A stretch of 64,000 nt of DNA from Flavobacterium swingsii (lineage in GTDB: Bacteria; Bacteroidota; Bacteroidia; Flavobacteriales; Flavobacteriaceae). The position numbers and the translations under genes were made by a program. Location: assembly GCF_900111965.1 (NCBI RefSeq), contig NZ_FOJT01000004.1, positions 186,001 to 250,000 of the forward strand, in the 5' to 3' direction. Numbering within the stretch: the stretch's first letter is position 1; every line of letters starts with the position of its first letter. The notes beneath the pieces were generated by a model. The model did not search any database, was not told the origin of the DNA, and saw nothing but the letters and a program-made list of their open reading frames with translations. Of this stretch, positions 34,976-45,023 are shown in pieces.

Positions 34976-36859
34976 TTAAACTAAAAATAAATAAATAAAT
35001 ATCGAACAAACACCCAATACAAAAGCAAAAAGATACAATCCGATGCTTCCATTTTGAACTAATTTTCCTTGAGTTCCAATTTCGTTTGTTACTTTTCCTA
35101 AACCGAAAACAAATCCAGAAACCGCTGTTTCAATATATTTTCTACAGAAATGCGATACTTTATATAATGGATTTACGATAATCGCATCGTAAATTTCATC
35201 GACATAATATTTGTTGTATAAAACTTTAGCAACACCAGTAATTTTAGAATCTTCTTCAGGCACTTGATTTTGTTTGATGTATTTAGAATAGGCAATTCCA
35301 ATTCCAACCAAAGCACCAACGGTTGCAATTGCCATCAACACATACGCAGTTCCGTCTAAATGATGTTCTGCATGACCAACTTTTCCAAATAATGGAGCTA
35401 AATAATGATTCAGCCAACTGTTTCCTGGCAAACTAATCAATCCACCAATCGCAGCTAAAAATGCTAATATTATCAATGGAATAGTAATTAAACTCGGGCT
35501 TTCGTGTAAATGATGTTTTTGCTCGTCGGTTCCTCTAAATTCTTTGAAGAATGTCAAATACATTAATCGGAACATATAAAACGCCGTCATGATTGATGCA
35601 ATCGAACCAATAATCCAAAGTATCATATTTCCATGAAAAGCAGTCATCAAAATCTCATCTTTAGACCAAAATCCTGCAAAAGGAAAGATTCCCGCAATGG
35701 CTAAAGTTGAAATCATCATTGTCCAAAAAGTAATTGGCATCACTTTTTTCAATCCACCCATATTACGCATATCTTGTTCTCCGTGCAAAGCGTGAATTAC
35801 CGAACCAGAACCTAAGAACAAACAAGCTTTGAAGAAAGCGTGTGTGATAACGTGAAAAACCGCTACTTCATAAGCACCAAGACCTAATGCTAAAAACATT
35901 AATCCCAATTGAGAAACGGTAGAATAAGCCAATACTTTTTTAATATCATTTTGAACCAATCCTATCGAAGCAGCTACAATTGCAGTAATTGTTCCAACAA
36001 TTGCCATAATATCTTGAACATATGGCGCTAAATTGAATAAGAAATTCATTCTTGTTACCATAAATATACCAGCCGTTACCATTGTTGCAGCGTGTATTAA
36101 TGCCGAAACTGGAGTTGGTCCAGCCATCGCGTCTGGTAACCAAGTGTATAATGGAATTTGTGCTGATTTTCCGCAAGCACCGATGAATAAACATAAAGCA
36201 GCTATAGAAAGTAAAGGATTTGATAAAATATCACTATTCGCTAAAATGCCAGTTTTTAAAGTAGCATAATCTAAAGTGTTGAATAAATATCCTAAGATGA
36301 AAATTCCAATCAGCAAACCTAAATCTCCAATTCTGTTCATGATAAAAGCTTTTTTGGCGGCATCATTATACTCTTGATTTTTGTACCAAAAACCAATTAG
36401 TAAATAAGAACACAAACCAACGCCTTCCCAACCAATAAACATAACTAATAAGTTACTTCCTATGACCAAGGTTACCATGAAAAACACAAACAGATTTAAA
36501 TAAGCAAAAAACTTGTGCATATTCTCGTCATCATGCATGTAAGAAATAGAATATAGATGTATTAATGTTCCAATTCCCGTTACGAATAACAACCAAATGA
36601 TTGACAATTGATCTAATAAAAACGAAAAGTTAACATTGAATTTTTCTAAAGAAATCCATTGAAACAAATCAATTTGAATTGGTTTTGCATTCGACTGAAT
36701 CAATGCAAAAAAGTAAGTTGTTGCAAAAAATGAGATTAGAATCGATAAAGTTCCTATCGCACCTATAATCGTTTTTCCTGCTTTTTTTCCAAGAAAAACA
36801 TTAAATAAGAATCCACAAAGTGGCGCTAACAATAATACTAAAGCTAAATTTTTTTCCAT
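34976..36859 (-). CDS. nuoL: NADH-quinone oxidoreductase subunit L
   Basis: Largest antiporter-like membrane subunit of complex I (627 residues), with the long lateral helix expected in the C-terminal third. The FIGWEGVGLCSYLLIGFWY block (near residue 142), PTPVSALIHAATMVTAG (near 250) and DIKKVLAYSTVSQLGLM are typical. It lies 6 bp after nuoK and shares its translation context with the rest of the operon. Confidence 0.97.
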   Translation of the reverse strand: MEKNLALVLLLAPLCGFLFNVFLGKKAGKTIIGAIGTLSILISFFATTYFFALIQSNAKPIQIDLFQWISLEKFNVNFSFLLDQLSIIWLLFVTGIGTLIHLYSISYMHDDENMHKFFAYLNLFVFFMVTLVIGSNLLVMFIGWEGVGLCSYLLIGFWYKNQEYNDAAKKAFIMNRIGDLGLLIGIFILGYLFNTLDYATLKTGILANSDILSNPLLSIAALCLFIGACGKSAQIPLYTWLPDAMAGPTPVSALIHAATMVTAGIFMVTRMNFLFNLAPYVQDIMAIVGTITAIVAASIGLVQNDIKKVLAYSTVSQLGLMFLALGLGAYEVAVFHVITHAFFKACLFLGSGSVIHALHGEQDMRNMGGLKKVMPITFWTMMISTLAIAGIFPFAGFWSKDEILMTAFHGNMILWIIGSIASIMTAFYMFRLMYLTFFKEFRGTDEQKHHLHESPSLITIPLIILAFLAAIGGLISLPGNSWLNHYLAPLFGKVGHAEHHLDGTAYVLMAIATVGALVGIGIAYSKYIKQNQVPEEDSKITGVAKVLYNKYYVDEIYDAIIVNPLYKVSHFCRKYIETAVSGFVFGLGKVTNEIGTQGKLVQNGSIGLYLFAFVLGVCSIFIYLFLV

Positions 36860-36865
36860 TAGTAT

Positions 36866-37186
36866 TTATCCTTTTAAATTTTTTAAATTATCAATATCAA
36901 TAGAACTTGAATTTCTAAATATTGACACTAATATCGCCAATCCTACGGCAACTTCGGCAGCAGCCACAGCCATCGAGAAGAATACAAAAACTTGTCCTTG
37001 TGCATCTTGATGAAAAGTTGAAAATGCTACAAAAAGTAAATTAACCGCATTTAGCATAATTTCGATAGACATAAACATGATGATGGCATTTCGACGATAC
37101 AAAACACCAAAAATTCCGATACAGAACAAAACCACACACAAAAAGATGTAATTTTCAATTCCTATTTGTACTAATATATTATTCAT
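36866..37186 (-). CDS. nuoK: NADH-quinone oxidoreductase subunit K
   Basis: Small three-helix membrane subunit of complex I, 106 residues. The conserved membrane glutamates appear in SIEIMLNAVNLLFVAF and AAAEVAVGLAI. It starts 1 bp after nuoJ ends. Confidence 0.96.
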   Translation of the reverse strand: MNNILVQIGIENYIFLCVVLFCIGIFGVLYRRNAIIMFMSIEIMLNAVNLLFVAFSTFHQDAQGQVFVFFSMAVAAAEVAVGLAILVSIFRNSSSIDIDNLKNLKG

Positions 37187-37187
37187 T

Positions 37188-37700
37188 TTATTGAATTGTT
37201 TTTTCTTTTTTAGACAATAATACCACGCCCATCATTGCTACTAATAACAAAACAGAAGCAAATTCGAAAGGAACCATATATTCATTAAGTAATACTTTGC
37301 CTAAAACTTTTATCGATTGAAAATCTTGACCAGAAGTTCTATACGTTTCCATTTTTGGCATTGCTTTGATGAAAACGGCTAACATTACGAAACAAACCAA
37401 TCCGAAGGAAATAACTGCGGCTAATTTCGTAGCGATTTTTTTATGAGGTTCGCCTTCTTTGTTCAAATTCATCAACATAATCGTGAATAAAAACAAGACC
37501 ATAATCGCTCCAGAATATACTATAATATGTACAATTGCTAAAAATTGTGCATTAAATAATAAGTAATGACCTGCTACACTAAAGAAGCAAATTACCAAAT
37601 AAATAGCACTGTGAATAGGGTTTTTACTAATGATAGTTAAAAATGCTGTTGCCAATGTAATGGCCGACAAAAAGTAGAAAATAATTAATAATGTACTCAT
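37188..37700 (-). CDS. nuoJ: NADH-quinone oxidoreductase subunit J
   Basis: Five-helix membrane subunit of complex I, 170 residues, with the conserved AQFLAIVHIIVYSGAIMVLFLF helix (near residues 51-72) that contains the pi-bulge region. Its ATG overlaps the nuoI stop by one base, indicating translational coupling. Confidence 0.96.
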   Translation of the reverse strand: MSTLLIIFYFLSAITLATAFLTIISKNPIHSAIYLVICFFSVAGHYLLFNAQFLAIVHIIVYSGAIMVLFLFTIMLMNLNKEGEPHKKIATKLAAVISFGLVCFVMLAVFIKAMPKMETYRTSGQDFQSIKVLGKVLLNEYMVPFEFASVLLLVAMMGVVLLSKKEKTIQ

Positions 37701-38251
37701 TAGTTAGCGTTTTTAAGTTGTGCATTTTGCATTGCGATATCTAAAGGCATAACCAGTTTGTCTTTTCCGAAGATAAAATCTTCTCTCTCGTAGCTTGAAG
37801 GAACCAAAACTTTTGAAGTTGTTAAGTAAATAGCGTCTTTCGGACACGCTTCTTCACACAAACCACAAAAAATACAACGCAACATATTTATCTCATATAT
37901 TTCGGCATATTTTTCCTCACGGTACAAGTGTTTTTCATTTGGTTTTCTTTCGGCAGCTTTCATTGTAATAGCTTCCGCAGGGCAAGAAAGTGCACAAAGT
38001 CCACAAGCAGTACAGTTTTCACGTCCTTGCTCGTCACGTTTCAACTGATGTTGACCACGATAAACCGAGCTCATTTCACGTACTTGTTCTGGATAATGAA
38101 TGGTCACTTTTTTTCTAAAAAAGTGTTTGATTGTAATTAGCAAACCTTTTACAATCGCCACAAGATAAAGGTTTTCTAAAAAAGTCATTTCCTTGTTGGA
38201 AACTTGTTTTTTTCTACCTGATAATGATATATTTTGTATAGTCGTTGACAT
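37700..38251 (-). CDS. nuoI: NADH-quinone oxidoreductase subunit I
   Basis: Peripheral-arm ferredoxin-like subunit carrying two [4Fe-4S] clusters that lead electrons towards the quinone site. The 183-residue protein has both cysteine sets: C80, C83, C86, C90 (CTACGLCALSCP) and C126, C129, C132, C136 (CIFCGLCEEACP). It starts 8 bp after nuoH ends. Confidence 0.97.
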   Translation of the reverse strand: MSTTIQNISLSGRKKQVSNKEMTFLENLYLVAIVKGLLITIKHFFRKKVTIHYPEQVREMSSVYRGQHQLKRDEQGRENCTACGLCALSCPAEAITMKAAERKPNEKHLYREEKYAEIYEINMLRCIFCGLCEEACPKDAIYLTTSKVLVPSSYEREDFIFGKDKLVMPLDIAMQNAQLKNAN

Positions 38252-38259
38252 AAAATCTT

Positions 38260-39291
38260 TTATTTAAACAGTAAAAGGCAAATTCCTGTAACCATAATAT
38301 TTAGAATTGCTAATGGGATTAGAACCTTCCAACCCAAATGCATTAATTGATCGTATCTAAAACGTGGAATCGTCCAACGAACCCACATATAGAAGAAAAT
38401 AAAGCCACATATTTTAATAAACAAGGCTAAGAAACCTAAAATATTTGCAGTGTTTACTCCAACATTTTCAACCATCCATTGCATTCCTGGATAATTGTAT
38501 CCTCCGAAGAATAAGACAGCTAAAATTGCTGATGAAATAAACATATTCGCATATTCTGCAAATAAATAAAATCCCATTTTCATGGATGAATATTCTGTAT
38601 GATAACCTCCAATTAATTCCGATTCACATTCTGCTAAGTCGAAAGGCGTTCTGTTGGTTTCTGCAAAAGCACAAATTAAAAAGATTAAAAACGAAACTGG
38701 TTGGTAAAAAACATTCCAATTCATTCCCGCTTGTTGCGCTGAAATTTCTCGTAAACTCAAAGTTCCAGTCATCATTAATAAAGCAATCATAGACAATCCC
38801 ATGGCTACTTCATACGATACCATTTGTGAAGCCGCACGAACCGCTCCCATTAACGAGAACTTGTTATTTGATGCCCAACCACCAATCATAATACCATAGA
38901 CTCCAACAGAAACTACTGCAAAAATGTACAATAAGGCATTGTCAATATCGGTAGCTTGTAATAAAATATCTCTTCCAAAAAGGTGTAATTTATCTCCCCA
39001 AGGAATCACTGCGCTGGTCATTAAAGCTGTACTCATCGCAATAGCTGGCCCTACAACAAACAAAAATTTATTAGGTGTGTTTGGAGAAAATTCTTCTTTC
39101 GAAAACAATTTTAATCCATCGGCAAGTGGTTGTAATAATCCACCCCAACCTGCACGGTTTGGTCCAACTCTGTCTTGAAGAAATGCTGCTACTTTACGCT
39201 CAGCCCAAGTAGAATACATCGCCATAATCATTGTTAAAGCAAAAACCACTAAAATAACAACGCTTTTTTCTATTATAAATGCACTATCCAT
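38260..39291 (-). CDS. nuoH: NADH-quinone oxidoreductase subunit H
   Basis: Membrane subunit at the quinone entrance, linking the peripheral and membrane arms. The 343-residue protein has about eight helices and the signatures QDRVGPNRAGWGGLLQPLADGLKLF, AETNRTPFDLAECESELIGGYHTEYS and RWTIPRFRYDQLMHLGWK. Its start overlaps the nuoG end by 8 bp. Confidence 0.97.
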   Translation of the reverse strand: MDSAFIIEKSVVILVVFALTMIMAMYSTWAERKVAAFLQDRVGPNRAGWGGLLQPLADGLKLFSKEEFSPNTPNKFLFVVGPAIAMSTALMTSAVIPWGDKLHLFGRDILLQATDIDNALLYIFAVVSVGVYGIMIGGWASNNKFSLMGAVRAASQMVSYEVAMGLSMIALLMMTGTLSLREISAQQAGMNWNVFYQPVSFLIFLICAFAETNRTPFDLAECESELIGGYHTEYSSMKMGFYLFAEYANMFISSAILAVLFFGGYNYPGMQWMVENVGVNTANILGFLALFIKICGFIFFYMWVRWTIPRFRYDQLMHLGWKVLIPLAILNIMVTGICLLLFK

Positions 39292-40333
39292 TTTTCTTTG
39301 AATCTATAAGGTTGCCGTCAATTTTTTCGTTGTAATCAATTTCAGACATACTGATTTTCTTATGGTCGATTTCTCTACCTTCCAAAATTAATTTTTCGGT
39401 AGCGATTTCTACTTTTTCTAATTTCTGAGTATAGTTGTTTTGATTGATAACAGAATCTTTCTCGAATTCACGAGGTCCTTCGATAATCCAATCTTCTACA
39501 TTTTTATGGTCGAAACGACATCCATTACAGATGAATTCTTCCACTTCATGATACACATCTTTACGACCTGTAACACGTTGAATTTCTCCACCAAACATCC
39601 AAACCGTAGTTTTTCCGCAACATTTGTCGCAATCTCTGTGTGCATTATATGGTTTGTTGAACCAAACTCTCGATTTGAATCGGAATGTCTTGTCAGTTAA
39701 AGCTCCAACCGGACAAACATCAATCATATTTCCAGAAAACTCATTGTCGATTGCTTTTGAAATACAAGTCGAAATATTTGCGTGATCTCCACGATCCATT
39801 ACTCCATGAACACGATTGTCTGTCAATTGATCTGCTACTTGAACACATCTTTGACATAAAATGCAACGATTCATGTGCAATTGAATATTCGGACCAATAT
39901 CTTCTGGTTCGAATGTTCTTTTTTCTTCGATAAAACGAGATTTTGGATTCCCGTGTTCGAAGCTTAAGTTTTGCAAATCACATTCTCCTGCTTGATCACA
40001 AACTGGACAATCTAACGGGTGGTTAATCAACAAAAATTCCGTTACCGATTTTCTTGCTTCTTGAACTCTTGGAGAAGCTTTACTAGCTATTTCCATTCCG
40101 TCTTGACAACCTGTTACACAAGACGCCATTAATTTTGGCATAGGTCTTGGGTCTGCTTCGCTACCTTTTGTTACATCAACCAAACAACAACGACATTTTC
40201 CGCCGCTACCTTCTAATTTTGAGTAATAACACATGGCTGGCGGCACTACTTCTCCACCAATCATACGTGCAGCTTGCAGGATTGTTGTTCCTGGGGCTAC
40301 TTCTACACTTTGTCCGTCTATTGTTACTTTCAT
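39284..40333 (-). CDS. nuoG: NADH-quinone oxidoreductase subunit G, short form
   Basis: Peripheral-arm iron-sulfur subunit. The 349-residue protein holds the N-terminal [2Fe-2S] ligands (C35, C47, C50, C72), the His-Cys3 cluster (H105, C109, C112, C118) and a [4Fe-4S] set starting C157, C160, C163. After that comes a Cys-rich segment (CDKCCG ... CNGC, about 235-275) like the start of the molybdopterin-oxidoreductase domain, but the large C-terminal domain of E. coli NuoG (about 900 residues in total) is absent. The short form is usual in Bacteroidetes; I see no sign of a frameshift, and nuoH overlaps its end. Confidence 0.93.
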   Translation of the reverse strand: MKVTIDGQSVEVAPGTTILQAARMIGGEVVPPAMCYYSKLEGSGGKCRCCLVDVTKGSEADPRPMPKLMASCVTGCQDGMEIASKASPRVQEARKSVTEFLLINHPLDCPVCDQAGECDLQNLSFEHGNPKSRFIEEKRTFEPEDIGPNIQLHMNRCILCQRCVQVADQLTDNRVHGVMDRGDHANISTCISKAIDNEFSGNMIDVCPVGALTDKTFRFKSRVWFNKPYNAHRDCDKCCGKTTVWMFGGEIQRVTGRKDVYHEVEEFICNGCRFDHKNVEDWIIEGPREFEKDSVINQNNYTQKLEKVEIATEKLILEGREIDHKKISMSEIDYNEKIDGNLIDSKKNG

Positions 40334-40351
40334 TATAGTAAATTCTTGACT

Positions 40352-41719
40352 TTATACTGTTAATTTAGAAACCAAATGCTTCACTTTCTCGAAAGGTTCA
40401 GCAACAAAGTGATCTCTATTTTTTATTTTTTCTGGGAAACGAACATGATATTCGAACTCTTCTCTAAAGTGACGAATTGCCGCTGCTACTGGCCAAGCTG
40501 CTGCATCACCTAAAGGACAAATTGTGTTTCCTTCAATTTTACTTTGAATACTCAATAGTAAATCGATATCTTCTTCACGACCTGTTCCAGTTTCTATTCT
40601 GTGTAATATTTTTTCCATCCAACCAGTACCTTCACGACAAGGTGTACATTGACCGCAAGATTCATGGTGGTAAAAACGAGAGAAATTCCAGGTATTACGA
40701 ACAATACATGCTCTGTCATCGTACACAATAAACCCTCCTGAACCCAACATAGATCCTGTAGCAAAACCACCATCAGATAGACTTTCGTAAGACATTAATC
40801 GGTCTTCGTTATTGGCTGTTTTGTATATTAAATGTGCTGGTAAAACAGGTACTGAACTTCCTCCAGGTACTAATGCTTTTAGAGGTCTGTCGGTGCTCAT
40901 TCCACCCAAATATTCATCGGAATTCATAAATTCGTAAACAGATAATCCCATTTCGATTTCGTAAACTCCCGGGTTTTTGATATTTCCTGAGGCAGAAATT
41001 AATTTGGTTCCTGTAGAACGCCCGATTCCTATTTCTGCATAAGCAGCACCAGAATTGTTCACAATCCAAGGCACAGCAGAAATAGTTTCAACATTGTTTA
41101 CAACTGTTGGATTTCCCCAAAGTCCTGAAACTGCAGGAAATGGTGGTTTGATACGAGGATTTCCTCTTTTACCTTCCAACGATTCGATTAATGCGGTTTC
41201 TTCACCACAAATGTAGGCTCCACCGCCAATTTGAACATATAAATCCAAATCGTAACCAGTTCCTAATATGTTTTTACCCAACCAACCAGCAGCTTTTGCT
41301 TCGGCGATGGCTTTTTCTAAAATTTTATAAACCCACATATATTCTCCACGAATATAGATGTAAGATAAGTTTGCACCTAATGCATAACTTGAAGTAATCA
41401 TTCCTTCAATTAATAAGTGAGGAATAAATTCCATCAAATATCTGTCTTTGAATGTTCCAGGTTCAGATTCATCAGCATTACAAACTAAATATCTTGGTTT
41501 TCCTGATTTTTTATCAATAAAACTCCATTTCATTCCCATTGGAAAACCAGCTCCTCCACGTCCACGAATTCCTGAAGTTTTTACTTCTTCAACCACTTCG
41601 TCAGGCGTTAAGGTTTTTAGCGCTTTTTCTACAGATGTATAACCGCCATTTTGACGATATACTTCGTAGGTTTTAATTCCTGGAATGTTTACTTTTTCTA
41701 ATAATATTTTTTTTGACAT
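40352..41719 (-). CDS. nuoF: NADH-quinone oxidoreductase subunit F
   Basis: Oxidises NADH with FMN and passes electrons into the cluster chain. The 455-residue protein has the nucleotide-binding GIRGRGGAGFPMG (near residue 50), the YICGEETALIESLEG segment (near 172) and the [4Fe-4S] ligands C355, C358, C361 (CGQCTPCREG), with the fourth in ICPLGDAA near residue 401. It starts 1 bp after nuoE ends. Confidence 0.97.
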   Translation of the reverse strand: MSKKILLEKVNIPGIKTYEVYRQNGGYTSVEKALKTLTPDEVVEEVKTSGIRGRGGAGFPMGMKWSFIDKKSGKPRYLVCNADESEPGTFKDRYLMEFIPHLLIEGMITSSYALGANLSYIYIRGEYMWVYKILEKAIAEAKAAGWLGKNILGTGYDLDLYVQIGGGAYICGEETALIESLEGKRGNPRIKPPFPAVSGLWGNPTVVNNVETISAVPWIVNNSGAAYAEIGIGRSTGTKLISASGNIKNPGVYEIEMGLSVYEFMNSDEYLGGMSTDRPLKALVPGGSSVPVLPAHLIYKTANNEDRLMSYESLSDGGFATGSMLGSGGFIVYDDRACIVRNTWNFSRFYHHESCGQCTPCREGTGWMEKILHRIETGTGREEDIDLLLSIQSKIEGNTICPLGDAAAWPVAAAIRHFREEFEYHVRFPEKIKNRDHFVAEPFEKVKHLVSKLTV

Positions 41720-41720
41720 C

Positions 41721-42251
41721 TTATTTATCGTGTAATATTATTTTATTGTCTTTACAATCAGTGATTAACTGATCTATTTTTGCTTCTGTTAAATGTTCTT
41801 GGTAGAAATCTCCCAACTGCATCATTGGTGCATAACCACAAGCTCCGAGGCATTCTACACCGCGAACTTCAAACATACCATCAGCAGTAGGTTCTCCAAC
41901 TTTCACACCTAATTTATTACAAGTGTAATCCATTAAGTTTTCGGTGCCATTTAAGCAACAAGGTGACGTATGGCAAAATTCGAACATGTATTTACCAATT
42001 GGTCTTTGGTTAAACATCGTGTAAAATGTCACCACTTCGTATACTTCAACAGGTAGAATGTGAAGAATTTCAGCAACCTTATCTTGTAATTCAATACTCA
42101 ACCAGTTGTCATGAGCATCTTGTACTTCATGTAAAACAGGCAATAATGCTGATTTTCTTTTATCATCCGGATAATGACTGATTAACTCATTGATTCGAGT
42201 CGTCAATGCTTCCGTGATATTTATATTTTGTTTGATCTGTGATTTTTCCAT
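41721..42251 (-). CDS. nuoE: NADH-quinone oxidoreductase subunit E
   Basis: Thioredoxin-fold [2Fe-2S] subunit, 176 residues. The cluster ligands are C93, C98 (CHTSPC), C134 and C138 (CLGAC). The order and spacing are exactly those of the family. It begins 5 bp after nuoD. Confidence 0.96.
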   Translation of the reverse strand: MEKSQIKQNINITEALTTRINELISHYPDDKRKSALLPVLHEVQDAHDNWLSIELQDKVAEILHILPVEVYEVVTFYTMFNQRPIGKYMFEFCHTSPCCLNGTENLMDYTCNKLGVKVGEPTADGMFEVRGVECLGACGYAPMMQLGDFYQEHLTEAKIDQLITDCKDNKIILHDK

Positions 42252-42256
42252 AATTA

Positions 42257-43495
42257 TTAAGCGTCTAATTCGCCGGCAATTACATTAAGACTTGATAATA
42301 TGACGATGGCATCAGATAATAATGCTCCTTTAATCATTTCAGGATATGCTTGATAGTATATAAAACAAGGGCGACGGAAATGCAATCTGTACGGTGTACG
42401 GCTTCCATCGGTAATTAAATAGAATCCTAATTCTCCGTTTCCACCTTCTACAGCGTGATAAATTTCAGCCACTGGAACAGGAACTTCTCCCATTACAATT
42501 TTGAAATGGTAAATTAAGGCTTCCATGTTATTGTATACATCTTCTTTTGGCGGAAGGTAATAATCCGGAACATTCGCATGGTATTCGTTTCCTTCCGGCA
42601 TTTTAGCCAATGCTTGACGAATAATGCTTAAACTTTCCCAAACTTCTGCGTTACGAACGCAGAAACGATCATAAGTATCGCCTGATTTTCCAACAGGAAC
42701 AATGAATTCAAAATCTTCATAAGAAGAATATGGTTCTGCTACACGAACGTCATAATCGACACCCGCAGCACGTAAATTTGGACCTGTAAATCCGTAAGAC
42801 ATGGCGCTTTCCGCAGAAATTGCTCCTACATTTACAGTTCTATCAATAAAAATTCTGTTTCTTTCGAAAAGATTTTCAAATTCTTTCCAACAAGCTGGAA
42901 ATTCTTCTAAAAATGTATTTAATAGTTCGAAAGCTTTTGGCGACCAATCTCTTTCGAAACCACCCAAACGACCCATATTGGTTGTTAGACGAGCTCCACA
43001 AATTTCTTCGTAGATTTCGTATATTTTCTCTCTAAATTGGAATACATACAAGAAACCGGTATACGCACCCGTATCTACACCCAAAATCGAGTTACAGATA
43101 ATGTGATCCGTAATACGCGCCAATTCCATGACGATAACTCTTAAATATTGTGCACGTTTCGGCACTTCAATATCCAATAGTTTCTCCAATGTCATCCACC
43201 ACGCCATGTTATTGATCGGGGAAGAACAATAGTTCATTCTATCCGTTAACGGTGTGATTTGGTAAAAAGGACGATTTTCGGCAATTTTTTCAAACGCACG
43301 GTGAATGTAACCAATAGTTGGTTCAGCATCCAAAATACGCTCTCCATCCATCAACAAGATATTTTGAAAAATACCGTGAGTAGCTGGGTGAGTTGGTCCT
43401 AAATTCAGAATCGAAAGCTCGCTTCCGTCTTCGTTTAGACGCTCTTTAATTATTTTAGCATATCGATGCTCTGGTGGTAATAATAGTTCTGACAT
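42257..43495 (-). CDS. nuoD: NADH-quinone oxidoreductase subunit D
   Basis: 49-kDa-type subunit that forms the quinone site together with NuoB. The 412-residue protein has LGPTHPATHGIFQ near residue 32 with the quinone-site histidine, GRLGGFERDW near 175 and a C-terminal LNVIAGELDA ending. The N-terminal extension (about 25 residues before the conserved block) is ordinary in this group. It begins 24 bp after nuoC ends. Confidence 0.97.
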   Translation of the reverse strand: MSELLLPPEHRYAKIIKERLNEDGSELSILNLGPTHPATHGIFQNILLMDGERILDAEPTIGYIHRAFEKIAENRPFYQITPLTDRMNYCSSPINNMAWWMTLEKLLDIEVPKRAQYLRVIVMELARITDHIICNSILGVDTGAYTGFLYVFQFREKIYEIYEEICGARLTTNMGRLGGFERDWSPKAFELLNTFLEEFPACWKEFENLFERNRIFIDRTVNVGAISAESAMSYGFTGPNLRAAGVDYDVRVAEPYSSYEDFEFIVPVGKSGDTYDRFCVRNAEVWESLSIIRQALAKMPEGNEYHANVPDYYLPPKEDVYNNMEALIYHFKIVMGEVPVPVAEIYHAVEGGNGELGFYLITDGSRTPYRLHFRRPCFIYYQAYPEMIKGALLSDAIVILSSLNVIAGELDA

Positions 43496-43519
43496 TTAGT
43501 AAATCTGAAAAATTATATG

Positions 43520-44041
43520 TTAGCAGTTTGATGGCGTTCTACCAAAAAATCTGTCGTCTTTATCTGTTCTTCCTGAATCTTCCAATGGGAATTCTTTTCG
43601 CATTGGAAAAGAAATCATTTCGTCCATATTCAGAATTCTTTTTAATTGTGGGTGACCAATGAAATTGATTCCGTAGAAATCGTAAGTTTCACGTTCCATC
43701 CAGTTGGCACTCAAGAAAATATTTGAGATGGTTTTAATTTCAGGAGTTTCTCCGTTGATAAAACTTTTGATTCTGATTCGTTTGTTTTCAATCCAATTAT
43801 GCAAATGATAGACTACTGCAAACTGTTCGTTTACATTGCTATCCGGATAATGAATCCCACATACATCGGTTAAAAAGTGAAAGTTTAACGTTTCTTCGTT
43901 CTTCAAAAACAGAATCACTGAAGTTATTTTATCAGCCGATACTTCGAAAGTGAAAATGTCTTTTTCTTGACGAAAATGCATTACGCTTTCTCCGAAAGTT
44001 TCTGTTACTTTATCTTGAATTTGAGTGTTTTCTAAAGCCAT
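43520..44041 (-). CDS. nuoC: NADH-quinone oxidoreductase subunit C
   Basis: 30-kDa-type scaffold subunit of the peripheral arm, 173 residues, separate from NuoD (not fused as in E. coli). The signature ERETYDFYGINFIGHPQLKRIL is present near residue 119. It begins 4 bp after nuoB ends. Confidence 0.96.
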   Translation of the reverse strand: MALENTQIQDKVTETFGESVMHFRQEKDIFTFEVSADKITSVILFLKNEETLNFHFLTDVCGIHYPDSNVNEQFAVVYHLHNWIENKRIRIKSFINGETPEIKTISNIFLSANWMERETYDFYGINFIGHPQLKRILNMDEMISFPMRKEFPLEDSGRTDKDDRFFGRTPSNC

Positions 44042-44045
44042 TTTC

Positions 44046-44594
44046 TTATTTAATGTTATAAGATGCTAACAATTCTTGGTACTCTGGCGAACTACGACGA
44101 CGAACAGATTCGGATTTAACCAATTCTTGCAAACGCATCACGCCGTCTACAATTTGTTCTGGTCTTGGAGGGCAACCTGGCACGTAAACGTCTACTGGAA
44201 TTACTTTATCTATTCCTTGTAAAACAGAATAAGTATCGAAAATCCCTCCTGACGAAGCACAAGCGCCAACAGCGATTACCCAACGAGGTTCTGCCATTTG
44301 TTCGTAAACCTGACGTAAAATAGGCGCCATTTTTTTAGAAATAGTTCCCATAACCATTAACATATCTGCCTGACGAGGAGAAAAACTCACACGCTCAGAC
44401 CCGAAACGCGCTAAATCATAATGTGAAGCCATTGTTGCCATAAACTCGATACCGCAACAAGAAGTTGCAAAAGGCAATGGCCACATAGAATTGGCACGGG
44501 CTAAACCTACAACATCATTCAATTTTGTTGCAAAGAAACCTTCACCTGATACTCCTTCCGGAGCTTCTACTATGTTTATATTTGAATTGCTCAT
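44046..44594 (-). CDS. nuoB: NADH-quinone oxidoreductase subunit B
   Basis: Holds cluster N2, the last iron-sulfur cluster before quinone. The 182-residue protein has the ligands C46 and C47 (ATSCCGIEF), C112 (VGACASSGG) and C141 (VPGCPPRPE). A 63-bp gap to nuoA is the widest in the operon. Confidence 0.97.
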   Translation of the reverse strand: MSNSNINIVEAPEGVSGEGFFATKLNDVVGLARANSMWPLPFATSCCGIEFMATMASHYDLARFGSERVSFSPRQADMLMVMGTISKKMAPILRQVYEQMAEPRWVIAVGACASSGGIFDTYSVLQGIDKVIPVDVYVPGCPPRPEQIVDGVMRLQELVKSESVRRRSSPEYQELLASYNIK

Positions 44595-44657
44595 TTTAAT
44601 ATTTAATTATTAAGTTCTGAAAAAATCATTACTTAAATATAAGAAAAAAATTGTTTT

Positions 44658-45023
44658 TTAATCCCATTCTAGGGCTTTCTTTTTGATAATGTAGAAAAAA
44701 CCAACTAATAATAATGACATGAAAATCACCATTTTAATCATGCCTTCCATTCCTAATTCTTGAAAATTGATTGCCCAAGGATATAAAAATATTACCTCGA
44801 CATCAAAAAGGACAAATAAAATAGCTACAAGAAAATATTTAACAGAAAATGGAATACGAGCATTACCTATCGAATCTAATCCGCTTTCAAAGTTTTTATC
44901 TTTGTTTACAGATGACCTTTTAGGTCCTAAAAAGCTGGATCCAATTATGGTTAACACCACAAATCCGACAGCAAGTCCCATTTGCATAAATATTGGTAAA
45001 TAATCTAATTGATTTGATTGCAT
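44658..45023 (-). CDS. nuoA: NADH-quinone oxidoreductase subunit A
   Basis: Small three-helix membrane subunit, 121 residues, first gene of the operon. The FDVEVIFLYPWAINF motif near residue 75 and the conserved loop FESGLDS near residue 45 identify it. Its promoter is assigned directly upstream with a short leader. Confidence 0.96.
   Translation of the reverse strand: MQSNQLDYLPIFMQMGLAVGFVVLTIIGSSFLGPKRSSVNKDKNFESGLDSIGNARIPFSVKYFLVAILFVLFDVEVIFLYPWAINFQELGMEGMIKMVIFMSLLLVGFFYIIKKKALEWD

Noticed and set aside
39284..40333. NuoG as a frameshifted gene
   Set aside because: No downstream remnant frame was found, nuoH overlaps the stop codon, and short NuoG is usual in the phylum.
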